Positions 26,040 through 37,425 of a stretch of DNA of 64,000 nt are shown piece after piece. The notes under the pieces were generated by a model, which did no database searches, was not told where the DNA came from, and saw only the letters and a list, made by a program, of their open reading frames with translations. The stretch lies in NCBI GenBank assembly GCA_013399895.1, contig VXBA01001731.1, forward strand, positions 305,781-369,780, given 5' to 3'. Numbering within the stretch: position 1 is the stretch's first letter; every line of letters starts with the position of its first letter. The DNA is from Serilophus lunatus (Eukaryota > Chordata > Aves > Passeriformes > Eurylaimidae). The translations under genes and the position numbers were made by a program.

Positions 26040-27175
26040 ACCAGGTGACCCTCCTGGTGGATGAGGGGAAAGTTGTGGGCGTGTCTGCCTGGACTTCAGC
26101 AAAGCCTTGGACATCTTCTCCCACAGCAAACTCCTGGAAAAGCTTCAGCCCAGGGCTTAGACTGGAGCACTCTGGGCTGGGTGAGAACTGGCTGATGGCT
26201 GGGCCCAGAGAGGGCTGGGGAACAGGGCTGCATCCAGCTGGGGCCAGTCACTGGTGGTCACCCAGGGATCAGGGTTGGCCCCAGTCCTGTTCAGTGTCTT
26301 TATGGATGATCTGGACGAGGGGATAGAGTCCATCATTAGCAATGACACCGAGCTGGGAGCAAGTGTCCATCTGTTGGAAGGGAGAAGGGCTCTGCAGAGG
26401 GACCTTGACAGGCTGGAGAGATGGGCTGATTCCAATGACATGAGGTTTGACAAGTCTCCACTTTGGCCAAACAACCCTCTGCAACCCCCAGCTTGGGATG
26501 GAGTGGCTGGAGAGTGGCCTGGCAGAAAGGGACTTGGGAGTGCTGGTCAATGGAAACCTGAACTGGGGCCAGCAGTGTGCCCAGGTGGCCAAGAAGGCCA
26601 GTGGCATCCTGGCCTGTATGAGGAATAGTGTGACCAGTAGGACCAGGGAAGTGATTCTTCCCCTGCACTCGGGACTGGTGAGGCCACACCTTGAGTGCTG
26701 TGTCCAGTTCTGGGCCCCACCACTTAAGAGCAACACTTGAGATGCTTGGATGTGTCCAGAGAAGGGCAACGAGGATGGGGAGGGGTGTGGAACACAAGCC
26801 CTATGACGAGCCACTGAGGGAGCTGGGATTGTTGAGCCTGGAGAAGAGGAGGCTCAGGGGAGACCTTATTGCTCTCCACAACTCCCTGACACAAGGTTAT
26901 AGCCAGGTGAGGGCTGGTCTCTTCTCCCAGACAACCAGTGACAGAACAAGAGGACACAGTCTCATGCTGTGCCAGGGGAAGTTTAGACTGGATAGAAGGA
27001 AAAACTTTTTTACAGACAGCATGATTTCCCATTGGAAAGGGCTGCCCAGGGAGGCAGTGGAGTCACTGTTCCTGGAAGAGTTTAAAAAAAGACTGGATGT
27101 GACACTGAGTGCCATGGTTTAGTGGATGATGCTCTCACAGGTCTTTTCCAACTGAGTTGATTCTGTGATTCAATG
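26040..27175 (+). mobile_element. Longest CR1 copy: decayed ORF2 RT C-terminal half plus 3' end
   Basis: About 1.1 kb of sense CR1. It first encodes the LDFSKALD block of the reverse transcriptase, then FSVFMDDLDEG (usual form FNIFINDLDEG). The catalytic FADD block reads ISND, so the first catalytic Asp is changed. Next come LDRLERWAD, QQCAQVAKKASGILA, NSVTSRTREVILPL, RPHLECCVQFWAP, LSLEKRRLRGDLIALHN and RLDRRKNFFTDS. The ORF lies in three frames (changes between 26254, 26447 and 26691), so frameshifts have killed it. The element ends at the GGTCTTTTCCAACTGAG and ATTCTGTGATTCAATG tail. The endonuclease half and ORF1 are missing, as in most 5'-truncated copies. Confidence 0.95.
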
Positions 27176-27835
27176 CCAGGGAATGCTATTCCCTGGATTG
27201 GCTGCCACATGTCAGCAACAATGGCGGACTCAATGGTTTCCATCATGGAATGAGTTATAAATACAGATTTTCACCCCTTTTTCTCTTAATTTCAATGTCC
27301 TTTATAAATTGAGGGAGAGGAAACCTCACATAGGTCATTAGGTTTATAATTACATTAATGTTTAAATAAAATAATATATATGCTTTGGATTAAAAGAGGC
27401 ACTATACGTAAAACCAATTCTCCAAATGCAGGTTAAATATTTTAATCTCTGAACACAATTCTCACCTAAATGGTGAAGATTTGAACACAACCTGCCAATT
27501 CTGTTGTTCATAGATGTCAGTGAAGATACAGCGAAGACAGCTGTCAGCATTCAGGACCTCACAGAATTTTTCTACAATGCAATTTAAGATAATTTCAAAA
27601 GAAGGTTAAGAATTTTAATTTCAGAACTTAAGTGAAGAATAAAAGACTAATAAATACTGAGTGTAGATACCTGAGTGTTGGTGCAGAAAGGAAGATGGGT
27701 GGATGAGGACAGGGAAATTATTAATACTGGTATTTTCTAGTACCACAACTTGTAATTCTACATCCTCTGAACATTGTACACTTTGTAGAGTGAACAGTTT
27801 TTGGTTTCTAGCCAATGAAGACAATTTGGTTTCCA
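27176..27835. other. Non-coding A+T-rich stretch
   Basis: Between two CR1 copies; nothing recognised. Confidence 0.5.
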
Positions 27836-28115
27836 GCTGAATTACAGAATCTCCTGAGCTGGAAGGGACCCACCAGGACCATCCAGTCCAAATCCCTGCC
27901 CAGGACACCCCAACAATCCCACCCTGTCTCTGAGTGTTGTCCCAACCCTCCTGCAGCTCTGGCAGCCTTGGGGCTGTGCCCACTGCCCTGGGGAGCCTGG
28001 GCAGTGCCCAACCACCCTCTGGGCAAAGAAGAACCTTGGCCTGAGATCCCCCCTGCCCCTGCCCTGACACAGCTCCAGCCCATTCCCTGGGCTCCTGGCC
28101 CTGGTCACCTGATTT
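27836..28115 (-). mobile_element. CR1 LINE 3' end (J-like)
   Basis: Antisense piece with ATTACAGAATCTCCTGAGCT, GGAAGGGACCCACCAGGACC, CCTGCAGCTCTGGCAGCCTT and GGCTCCTGGCCCTGGTCACC. Its layout closely resembles 10108-10470 read in reverse. Confidence 0.92.
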
Positions 28116-28507
28116 CCTGAATTGTCATCATCTTTACTTTTCATTAACTTTTTTTGCATTTAGTTTACAAAGCTCTTCTGGTTGTTTCCAGCACTTTGGC
28201 TGATGCATCCATCAGGCATAAGGATATATTCCACAGTTGCATAAAAATCCTGGTATGACATCCATTGAAAAGTGTTATTAGGAAGAGCAGTGAAGACTAG
28301 AAATAAAGAGCATGGAGGGTACCGGGCCTGCTGAGCTTTCTTGTACACAAAGGATGCTGCAGAGTGCGCAGGGTGACTTCAGCTCCCTCTACCTTCTGAT
28401 TTATAAAAACATCATTTTCTGGATGATTTCAGTTTATCAAGAGGAAAGTGGAATATTCTGAGTTAATGTAGTGCAGTAGTGCCAGTGTGTGGTACAGATC
28501 CCAGTTA
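28116..28507. other. Non-coding stretch
   Basis: Unique-looking sequence separating two minus-strand CR1 pieces of different 3' types; no gene seen. Confidence 0.5.
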
Positions 28508-28862
28508 GAACCACAGAATCATGGAATGGTTTGGGTTGGAAGGGACCATAGAGCTCATCCCATCCCCTGCCCTGGGCAGGGACACCTCCCACTGTCCCAG
28601 GCTGCTCCAACCTGGCCTTGGGCACTTCCAGGGATGGGGCAGCCACAGCTTCTCTGGGCACCCTGTGCCAGGGCCTGCCCACCCTCCCAGCCAGGAATTC
28701 CTTCCCATAATCCCATCCAACCCTGCCCTCTGTCAGTTTGAAGCCATTTCCCCTTGTCCTGTCCCTTCAGGCCCTTGGCCTCTCCCCATCTGTCCTGGAG
28801 CTCCTTCAGGCACTGGAAGGCCACAATTAGATCACTCTAGACCTTCTGAACAATCCCAACAT
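28508..28862 (-). mobile_element. CR1 LINE 3' end
   Basis: Well-preserved antisense copy starting ACCACAGAATCATGGAATGG. It continues through CCCCTGCCCTGGGCAGGGAC, GGGATGGGGCAGCCACAGCT and CCATTTCCCCTTGTCCTGTC, ending near CACTGGAAGGCCACAATTAG. Its low divergence suggests a comparatively recent insertion among those seen here. Confidence 0.95.
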
Positions 28863-29341
28863 CAGACCCCATCAAATACTGATCAATATTCCATTTATTG
28901 GTAACATCCTAAGAATGCAATAAAGAATAGGCAATGTTAGATGGGGAAACTCTGAGCTGTGTAGCGCCCACAGACCTGTAGTAACACACAGATGCCAGTG
29001 CTGAGAGGATCTGCAGTGCTGGAGCCCTTCGAAGGTTCTTGGAAACAACCCACTCTGGCCATAATTTCTACTGGCCAGGAAAAGGTTGTTTCTCTTCAAC
29101 ATCCTCATGTAGGTGTCAAGTGCAAGCTGCCTGCAGGCTGTGTAATTACTCAGTTAATTTTGTCCTGTAACCAAGGTATATGTTCCCAGCACGTTTTGGC
29201 CTTTTCAGCTCAGTTAGTTGAGAGGATTACTGTGACCTTCATGTGCCACAGTTTTCATGACAGCACCACTGCAGCCAGCCCTCAGAGCTGTCCCCCTGCC
29301 ACTCCAGATTCATCAGATTCCCTTGGACAGCACAGACTCCC
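28863..29341. other. Non-coding stretch
   Basis: Moderate G+C content, no recognised family. Confidence 0.45.
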
Positions 29342-29718
29342 TTGTAGCTGGTTTTAGGCACCTGCTAAGTCCAGCTTGATCCTTCCCTTTCTCCACCTCT
29401 GATTCTTCCCCTAAACATCCCAATTGCCATTCTCCCAACTCCCTAAAGACATCTCAGAAATTTTAGACAATTGCTCGGTCTCTCATTCCCCCTTAGGCAA
29501 AACCCCATTGTGTATTAATTTGGGGTGAGAGAGTTTCCTCCCTTGTCTCCTATTTGTGTCCCGAAAGGTGGAAGGGGTGAATCCCTCTCCTTTGATAGCC
29601 TTAGTTGTAACTAATTTTCAATGATTACATCACCGAGGTTCCTCCAGCCATCACTGGTGTCCTGTTCCTCAACAAGCCTTTGCTTTGAACTTTTCTTGGA
29701 GCCTTTAAACGGGTGACA
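29342..29718 (+). mobile_element. Possible solo LTR or LTR-leader remnant of an endogenous retrovirus
   Basis: A candidate only. The stretch begins TGTAGCTGG, has a C+T-rich first half and ends in CGGGTGACA. Immediately after it comes AAGGCGACCATGGGAT, which resembles the GGCGACC-type sequence that often follows an avian LTR end. No second LTR, polyprotein sequence or target-site duplication could be identified, so the borders are guesses. Confidence 0.3.
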
Positions 29719-32646
29719 AAGGCGACCATGGGATCATCCTGCTCCACTGTGCGCGAGGAACCAGCAGGTCGTATCTGAGGCACTTCCTGTCAACTGCCTT
29801 CTCCACAGGCCTACTTCCAAACTGAAGGAGAAAATGTGATTTATAATAGTCACAATAAGTCCCTCTCCTTTGACAGAAATACATTCTTCTTTGATGTCAG
29901 GCCAAACTACTTAACCTGAGAACTTCTGAAGTTTTTATAGGAGATGGTGGACTTTCAAAGATGAAGATAAGGTCTTTAAGTCTTAAAAACAACAAAATCA
30001 GTGAGGAAACTGCCCTCTGCATCTATTAATGACTTTCCTTCCCTCTCTCATTTCCATTCCTTCTCTAGTCTACATTTGGACATGGGAAGGTATTTTAAAC
30101 ATCATCCACATTTTTCAAACATCTTGGCATTTACCCTTCTGGCTTCAAACCTTTGACCTTTGAGCACCTAGTAATGTTGTTATTTTGCTGCACTTCTAAA
30201 GTCAAATCTGCATTCTAAAACTGTTCTTTTCAATATAAATTTCTTTAGCAAATTGTTTCCTTTAATGTTCTGAGTAAGCTCACACTTTGTTGTTCTAAGA
30301 TTAGTGTGCATGAACTACATATAAGCACTTTATGAGCACTAACACATAAGCAATTAGCATTTAAAGGTCAATACTTAATGTTTCTTTACCTGTCAGAGTA
30401 AGTTCAATACCTACATGGTACAAATTAATCTCATTATTAATAAACTTATGATCTACAGAACTTTTCATTGGTGATTGAGGTGATTTTGAAATCCCATTTA
30501 GATTGAAGTCATTGCTGTTGGTTTTCCCTCTTCAGCATTCTCTGGAAAGATGCTAAAAGAGCATTTCACCTTATATTTTACTGTGAAAATGCTGGTTTAC
30601 TTTTGATCAGAAAAAAACCCATCTGTCCAAAGCAATGCCTGGGTGATCATCACAGAACATCTACTAAATCTTTGTGGTGGGACAGATTCTGCTGTGCTTC
30701 CACCCATGTATTTCATTGTGAAGTGAGTGAACTTCAGAGACTAAAGAAAGATCAAATAAGACATTTTAATATTCATTTTAATATTCAGATATTAATCTGT
30801 GTTAATGAAGTGGTGGGTTCTCAAAGAGTCAACACAGTGATTCAACTATTTGCTGGAATTCATCTGGTTTTGCTCACTTTCTTTGGGACAATTTTTTTTC
30901 CTTGTTTCCAGTTCACTTTCTTGTCTTATAAAGTCTCAAGAAAAAACAACTTCCCAGAAACTTCTCTCCTGCTCAAAGCACTTCATGCATGCTGCCTGAT
31001 TTTCATGGAATATGAATTCCTGCAAACAAATGTCTGGATCGCTTCAGTTCTATAGGACAGGAATACATTAACAATTTCTTTGTGGACATGGACACTGAAT
31101 ATGCATTTCTGCTGTAGGTAGTGCTCAGAAACCACCACAAACAGAAAAAACCCCAATATTTGTGTTCAGAGGGTTCTGTTTCTCTCTGGGCCTGGTGTAT
31201 AATGGTGCAGAGCCCTTGGCTGTAGCTCCAAATCCACAAGGAAGTCTTTCATTGACACTGGAATGTGTGATGCCACATTTCACAGGACCACTGAATGGAG
31301 AAGGTTCATCTACTCCAACCTCACTCAACCTCCCCAAGCTGATCTTTGTGTCTTCCGAATTTCAAGTAAAATTCCACTTTACTGAATGATCCTAATGCCA
31401 CATTTCAACCCACAGTGGCTGTTTTCCCATCAAACTCACAGCTTCAGACCTTTGAAAAGTTGTCAGGCATGTAAGACGTTATTGTTATATTAGCTAGAGT
31501 TGAGTGAAACCATGAAGATCCAGATCGAAATGGACTTTTGCTCCTGTCTGTGTGAAAAAACTCTCCTCTCATGTTATTTTTCTCCTCAGAACTCCTACTT
31601 TAGCATTTCTGCATCCTGTCTCCAAATGTGTGGAGCTTTCTGGGCTCTTTTCAACACTCCTTAACTCCACCAGGCTTGTCCAACCATAGCTTGACAGGAG
31701 AGATAATTCTTGGCTTTCTATCTAAATTCAGGGAAACGTGGCTTGGCAAGCTCTGTTCTTACAGGGGCAAACCTGCAAATTAAAGCAGAAACTCACCCAG
31801 ATCTCAAATTAGGTCTTTTATACCACGAGAGAACTTTTCCTCCTGGAGGAAACTTGTCAGGCCCTGAAAAAAATGCTGCCTGTAAATGAACTTGGATGTC
31901 AGAATGATGAAGTCTCCTGTAACATTCCTCCTCCACAGCCAGAAAATAAACTTGTTCTGACGAGTTTCTTCACTGGATTAATGGCAGTGGACCAGTTTTT
32001 CTATGTTGTTTGGTATTGGAGTCAACAAAGCTTTAAAATGACTGAAGGTCTGCTTTTTTACTAAAATATTAATTAATAAACAAAAGCAAGTTCCTAAAAT
32101 GAGATGTCATCATTACAAGGTATGTTTTTCTTGCACAGAGGTTCTTCAGTCTTCTCTCTTTAGACTCATTACACTTTATTATTGTTATTCCTCATTTTAA
32201 ATCACCTTCCCGGTTTCCATTTCTGTTTAATTGCAAATTGTTTTCCAAAGAGATTTCCTCTCAGGACTCTACTATTGGTTTTGGCTGTATGGAAGAGAAA
32301 GGATTAAACTGTAATTCATTCCTAATTACAGTGAAAAGAAGATTAGGAAGCAGTAGTGACATATACATTTCTCCAGAGGTGTATGAGGAATTGGAAGGCT
32401 ACATCATTACTCATGCTGCTTGATAGGAACAACACAAAAATGAGGAAAATTTCAGTGGAATTCAATGGAATTCAATTCTCTGTATACAGCTGGAATAGGA
32501 GAACAAAATGTCACTTTTCACTGTTTTAAATGGAAACACTATAATCATATTTAACATTCATATTCCCAAAATAACCTAAAATCTCTGGATTTAGCTTAGA
32601 TTTAACCATCTGTCCTCTGCATATGTAGCTCATCTATTTTTTACCT
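29719..32646. other. Non-coding A+T-rich stretch
   Basis: About 2.9 kb. It contains an open frame of 150 codons at 30603-31055 (plus), which has no family resemblance that I recognise. I do not call a gene. Confidence 0.45.
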
Positions 32647-32830
32647 TGGAATCATGGAATGGTTTGGGTTGGAAGGGATATTAAAGACCATCTCATCCCA
32701 CCCCCTGCCATGGGCAGGGACACCTCCCACTGTCCCAGGTGGCTCCAACCTGGCCTTGGGCACTCCCAGGGATGGGGCAGCCACAGCTTCTCTGGGCATC
32801 CTGTGCCAGGGCCTGCCCGCCCTCACATAT
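32647..32830 (-). mobile_element. CR1 LINE 3' end (short)
   Basis: Antisense copy starting TTGGAATCATGGAATGGTTT. It continues through CCATGGGCAGGGACACCTCC and GGGATGGGGCAGCCACAGCT, then breaks into CATATCTTACATCTCTTATA-type sequence near 32825. Confidence 0.93.
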
Positions 32831-33923
32831 CTTACATCTCTTATATCTGATCTATCTCCTTCCAGATATCCTAGAACCTGCCTTCCTAAAATCACATGGA
32901 GCTTGTATTTCTCCATCTATCCTGGTTTGAAAATAAAGACACGGGGACAAGGTGGGTTGTTGTTTGGGCACGGGGTGCTCTCCTTCCCCACCAGTCTCCT
33001 GAGGGATTCTGTGGTTAACAACTGGAAGGAACAATCAATCAATCCCCTGCTAATGGAATGAGCAATCAGAGCCATTTACAGTGCTGGGACTCCAGTTTGA
33101 TTCCCAGTGGATGCTAAACTGGGGAGAGGAATCTCATTCCAACGAACTTACAGATTTTTGCAGTTTTAATGACTCTGCATGTGCTGGTTGAGGAACTTTT
33201 AGCACTCTCCACTTTGCAACAAAGATAAAAACTCCTTGGCCAGAGCAGGTTGTGCATTTTTCGAGGATCATTATCCACAGAAAATCCTTCACCTTCTCAT
33301 TTAAAATCTTCATTGGAGAAATTCCAGAGACTGGCCAGTTTGGATGCCAGGACATTTATTTTAATCCTCTGACTTCAGAATCAAATATTTTTCAGGAGTC
33401 TAAACAAGACCTCTGGCATGTCATTGTGAGCTCAACAAGAGCTTTGTACCATAGTCAGCTTGTTCTATGACAAAGAAAAGGTCAGGAGCACATTCTAATG
33501 AGGAGTAAAACAGCAGAAAATGCCCATAACCCTCATATTTCAAATTACCTTCTGCCCATCTGGACCTCCAGCTGAGGTGGTTTCTTGGTAGACTCTTACC
33601 TGAATATTTTTAGAATTTATTTTCCAGATTTATTACTCCAAATGTACTATGCCAAATAATTTAAGAGCTTAAATATGTATTGCTTAATTTAAAAATGTTT
33701 AGTTTTGTTTTACATTCATTTCAGTTGTGCCACTTTTGTGAGAAGACACCCGAAGACTTCTTTGAAAACTATCCCTGTATACTTGAAGAAAATTTCATAC
33801 TGTTTTTTCTCAACTACATTAGAATTCCCTCTCTGAGAACAAGCATCTGAAAGAAGATTTTTCTGAGTAATAAGCTCAAAATAAATGAAAAAAAATATTT
33901 TGTTATGTGTCTAAACAAATAAG

Positions 33924-33940
33924 TATATATATATATATAT
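33924..33940. repeat. TA dinucleotide microsatellite
   Basis: Uninterrupted alternating T and A over about 17 bases. Confidence 0.9.
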
Positions 33941-34423
33941 CAATTATATGTTTTAACTTTACATTTTGCACTCAAAAATGACTGCAATATTTCTTATTAA
34001 TAGTTTGTGTAGCAGAAATAGGTTCTTCATGCTACAGATATTTAAATCAACTAAATACCTTAATTTTACAGAAACATTTTTGATAATGTAAACAACATTT
34101 TAATTTAGGGCAGTATCAGTGGTTTATTGAATCTTTATTTATACTTTATTTAATATTTTTTTAAAAATTTCAGATGAGTGTGTTGGTGCATTTTTTTTAA
34201 TGTTTCCTTTTGCACCCTTAACTTCTGTATCCATATCCTTTACACCTTGACCCTTTTCCCCCTCCAGTCTCCATGTAAATCATTCCACATTGATTCAAAT
34301 CCCATTTTCCTGTATATACTTCCACTGATGTAGTAAATAATAGAGTGAACTTTGCCACTGAACTTCATTAAAATCTGCTTTTTGCCAATAGCTTTGATGG
34401 TGATTTTTTAAGCAGCAGATACT

Positions 34424-34480
34424 ATTCATTTGGTTACAATAAATTCATTTGGTTACAATAAATTAATTTGGCTATGATAA
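34424..34480. repeat. Tandem repeat, three 19-base units
   Basis: The unit ATTCATTTGGTTACAATAA occurs twice perfectly (34424-34442, 34443-34461). A third copy, ATTAATTTGGCTATGATAA (34462-34480), differs at 3 positions. A second small array of GGCTTAAAAT-type units follows at about 34490-34520. Confidence 0.93.
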
Positions 34481-35065
34481 ATTAGTATTAAAATGGCTTA
34501 AAATATGGCTTAAAATGGCCCAAATATTTTAATTCAAGGTGTGCTATTATTTCCCTGCTTATCCATTTTAGAATTACTTCATTTAACCCAGGCCTAATTT
34601 ATAGTTATGTTTAACTCTCTTCTATGCCATAAACCATGAATATCAATTTTAAATGTCTGGTATGAAAAATCACAGCATGTAAATGGATATATTTACAGGC
34701 TTCAAGAGAGAAGAGCGTTTGTGGGTTTTGTTTTTATTTCATAATTTATTTGACTTGAAAATAAGAGGAAAAGGATAAACATGCAATGTCAAGGGATGGG
34801 ATTTATTGCTTGGTTTAGGGGAAGTCCTTTGTTCTGCCCCGAAGCAAGAGAGATAATTCCTAATAACACTTCGAGTTCAACTCACAGCCAAGTGACATCA
34901 AAGAATTAACAGTGATTCCAGGGATTTTGAAGATTTTTAGACTCTAAGCAAAAGCAGAATAGCCATGGTCTCATTGTCCACTTGGCCTCCACCTGAGCCT
35001 TGGCAGCTTTTCTTGAGTGATAGACCAAAAATTACTGATGACACGGAGAAGAAAGGTAAGAAAAT

Positions 35066-35256
35066 TTAAAAGACCCACAGGAACAGGCTGCCCAGGGTTT
35101 GGTCACGGCCCCAAGGATGTCAGAGCTCCAGGAGTGTTTGGACAACAGGGACAGGGTGGGATTGTTGAGGTGTCCTGGGCAGAGTCAGGAGTTGGACTGA
35201 ATGATTCTTGTGGGTCCCTTCCAACTCAGGGTACTCCATGATTTCATGATCATATC
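35066..35256 (+). mobile_element. CR1 LINE 3' end (J-like)
   Basis: Sense copy with ACAGGCTGCCCAGGGTTTGG, GGACAGGGTGGGATTGTTGA, AGGAGTTGGACTGAATGATT and CTTGTGGGTCCCTTCCAACT. It ends with a GTACTCCATGATTTCATGA tail. Confidence 0.93.
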
Positions 35257-35735
35257 AGTACTCCTCATGCTGTCCCCTTGTCTAAGATTGCCTCTATTTC
35301 TCAATCCTTTTGATTAAAATTTTGGCCCTTTACCTTCTATTGGGGTGCCTTACAACATCTGATTATTGATTTCAATGACAGACATTTTCGTGGGTAAACA
35401 TTCCAGGTGAACAGAAGTATGGAACTGAACAACAAGGAGACAAGGGCAGGTGGGACGTCTGTGGAATTATAAGCTTAAAACCCAATAAGGAAGAAAAGGA
35501 TGAATTAAAATGAAGTAATTATTCCAACATCTTTCAGTCCATATGTGAAATCCTGTGGAGCTGGCGGTCAATGAGTCCAATGGTGCAGCTGGATTTCTAA
35601 AATGGTCGGATAATTTTATGGCTGAATGAATAATTTTGGTGTTTAATGTCATTGGTTATATGGTACCAACTGAATCGGGAAGGAATTTTTATATCCACCT
35701 TGTTACTGCACAATCGGCCAACTTTTTTTGGAAGC
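35257..35735. other. Non-coding stretch
   Basis: A+T-rich, nothing recognised; it lies 3' of the minus-strand open frame described next. Confidence 0.45.
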
Positions 35736-36254
35736 TTATGGCTGAAGACAACCCCAATACCCCCTCAGGCAAACTCTTTGTAAGATCCAACAAACCCTTT
35801 CTTGCATCTCCTGTTCTCCAGCCTCCTGGGAATCCTGGCCCCCACTGGAGTCTCTCCAGTATTCCATGTTCTCTTGCACTGGGGAGCCCCAGAGCAGACA
35901 AAGGACCCAGGGTGTGCTCTCACAGGGTATGAACAGAGGGGAGGATCCCTCCTCCTCCCGCAAATTCACCCAGGGGTGTGGTGCTGGGAGGCTCCACATG
36001 TCCTCCAACAGGACCCACAGCTCCTGCTGCTCCAGCTGTTCCTCCCTCTCCAGCTGTTCCTCCCTCTTCAGTTGTTCCCCTGTCTCCAGCTGTTCCATGG
36101 AAGTAATTGTAGCTGGAGCATCTTCAGTTCCTCTTATGAGCCTTCCCAAGGCTCTGATTATTTCTCTCTCTGGACTTTCCCACATCCTGCTTCTCCCATG
36201 GTCCCCAAACCATGTACATTCTTCGAAACCAGAAGTCTTCTGGTTCCAGTTCAT
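35736..36254 (-). CDS. Open frame of unknown origin with a charged hexapeptide repeat
   Basis: An uninterrupted frame of 172 codons in locally G+C-rich sequence that is not CR1. I do not recognise the protein. Near residues 53-76 it has four tandem hexapeptides (MEQLET, GEQLKR, EEQLER, EEQLEQ) followed by QELWVLLEDMW. These are encoded by an 18-base DNA repeat at 36027-36098 and would favour a short coiled coil. A splice-acceptor-like TTTATTCCAG lies 6 bases before the first ATG (AG at 36261-36262). The C-terminal part is rich in W, G, S and Q and looks less protein-like. The opposite strand is also open (35802-36269), which weakens the case. It could be an exon of an unknown gene, a decayed duplicate, or chance. 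No promoter or polyadenylation signal is evident. Confidence 0.25.
   Translation of the reverse strand: MNWNQKTSGFEECTWFGDHGRSRMWESPEREIIRALGRLIRGTEDAPATITSMEQLETGEQLKREEQLEREEQLEQQELWVLLEDMWSLPAPHPWVNLREEEGSSPLFIPCESTPWVLCLLWGSPVQENMEYWRDSSGGQDSQEAGEQEMQERVCWILQRVCLRGYWGCLQP
36027..36098 (-). repeat. 18-base tandem repeat, four units
   Basis: On the plus strand the unit is CAGCTGTTCCTCCCTCTC with drift between copies. The 18-base period keeps the minus-strand frame open and encodes the E-Q-L hexapeptides. Confidence 0.85.
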
Positions 36255-36262
36255 CCTTCCCT

Positions 36263-37353
36263 GGAATAAAGGGGAAAAGCAGCATTAAGGAATCTTGGCT
36301 GACCCAGCAAAGTGTGTTGTGTGTAGGTGGAGGTCAGTGCAGGACTTGGGGAATGGTATAAACATCCCAGATTTGCCTCTATATTCCTGATATTTTCCAT
36401 AAACTTCTAAGGAACAAACAGCAGAATTTCATTACAGGAAATTATTCATTCAGGCCTTGAGTCTGAGCAGCCCTGAGTCAGTCACTAAGGAACAAAAGGA
36501 GTGTGTTTGTAGCTAAATCTTTCCATTCTGGGCTGCCCCACAATCCAAAGGATTAGAGAGAAATGGATTCACCTTTAATCCCACTGCCAGAATTCCATTT
36601 AAACACCAGTTTTCCCATCTCTGTGTCAGGTTGTACAGCAAATATCTGCCTGGAATACAAAGATCACGGTTTTTTTCCTAGTAAAGAATTTGGATTTTTT
36701 TTTTTTTTTTCTTTTCTTACTTCAAGGAGATTAACAAATGTTTTGGGNNNNNNNNNAGAAATACAGAGATTTAAAACTGGTTGGAACATTTTGCCTTTGC
36801 TCTTCTTGCTGCAGAAGTTTCTTTTGTCCTTTGTTTTCTAAAGGGCTGTGATTACTTGATTTTGTTTGTAAAAGCAATTACTGTTTAAAAGAAAAAAGAG
36901 ATAATATTCTTTTCTCCATGAAGGCTGTGCTCCATTTTGCCATATCCTTGGGCTACAAAAAGGAGCTGCTCTGCTTTGCTTTGAGCAGGACAGAGTGAAA
37001 GGAAGATGCAAAATATATTTTTAAAGATTTATTAAATTAAATTTACTGATTATTCTGTGCATAATATTATTCCATATAAAATAATTTTTTTATAATATGG
37101 ATATTTTGTATATTTATAAATGTATCTATATGTTAATAATATCTTTCTGTATATATTTTATATATTCTATATTTATGTAATATGCATTCATATAATAGCA
37201 TATCAATGATTCTAAAAATAGATTAAAATAAATTTAAAATTAAAGATTTTTAAAGATCTGCTGGTGGGATTTCACTCAGCAGGTAATAAAGTTAATTCAC
37301 ATTATACTGAACAGGCAATAAATGTAATGAGCACAATTGTTTCTTGTGATATC
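36263..37353. other. Non-coding stretch with gap and A+T-rich tract
   Basis: It contains a run of 16 T at 36695-36710, the 9-N gap at 36748-36756, and a strongly A+T-rich segment at about 37010-37255. No gene seen. Confidence 0.55.
36748..36756. other. Assembly gap (9 N)
   Basis: Nine unknown bases about 40 bases after a long T run, which is a common cause of local assembly failure. Confidence 0.95.
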
Positions 37354-37425
37354 AGAGAGTCACTGAATATCCTGGTCTGGAAGGGACCCACAAGGGACAT
37401 CAGAGTCCAACTCTTGAACAAGAAG
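37354..37425 (-). mobile_element. CR1 LINE 3' terminus (very short, J-like)
   Basis: Antisense terminus with AGAGTCACTGAATATCCTGG, CTGGAAGGGACCCACAAGGG and CATCAGAGTCCAACTCTTGA. Only about 70 bases are kept. Confidence 0.88.

Larger units (their letters stand above)
32831..35065. other. Non-coding A+T-rich stretch
   Basis: It includes a possible LTR-start-like TATCCTGGTTTGAAAATAAA at 32918, a TA dinucleotide run at 33924-33940 and the 19-base tandem repeat at 34424-34480. No gene seen. Confidence 0.5.

Noticed and set aside
30603..31055. 150-codon plus-strand open frame
   Set aside because: A+T-rich, no domain recognised, no splice or promoter context, and the opposite strand has similar chance frames.
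32918..33050. TATCCTGGTTTGAAAATAAA followed by G+C-rich text, similar to the start of some songbird LTRs
   Set aside because: Only the first dozen bases are reminiscent; no LTR end, target duplication or internal sequence was found.
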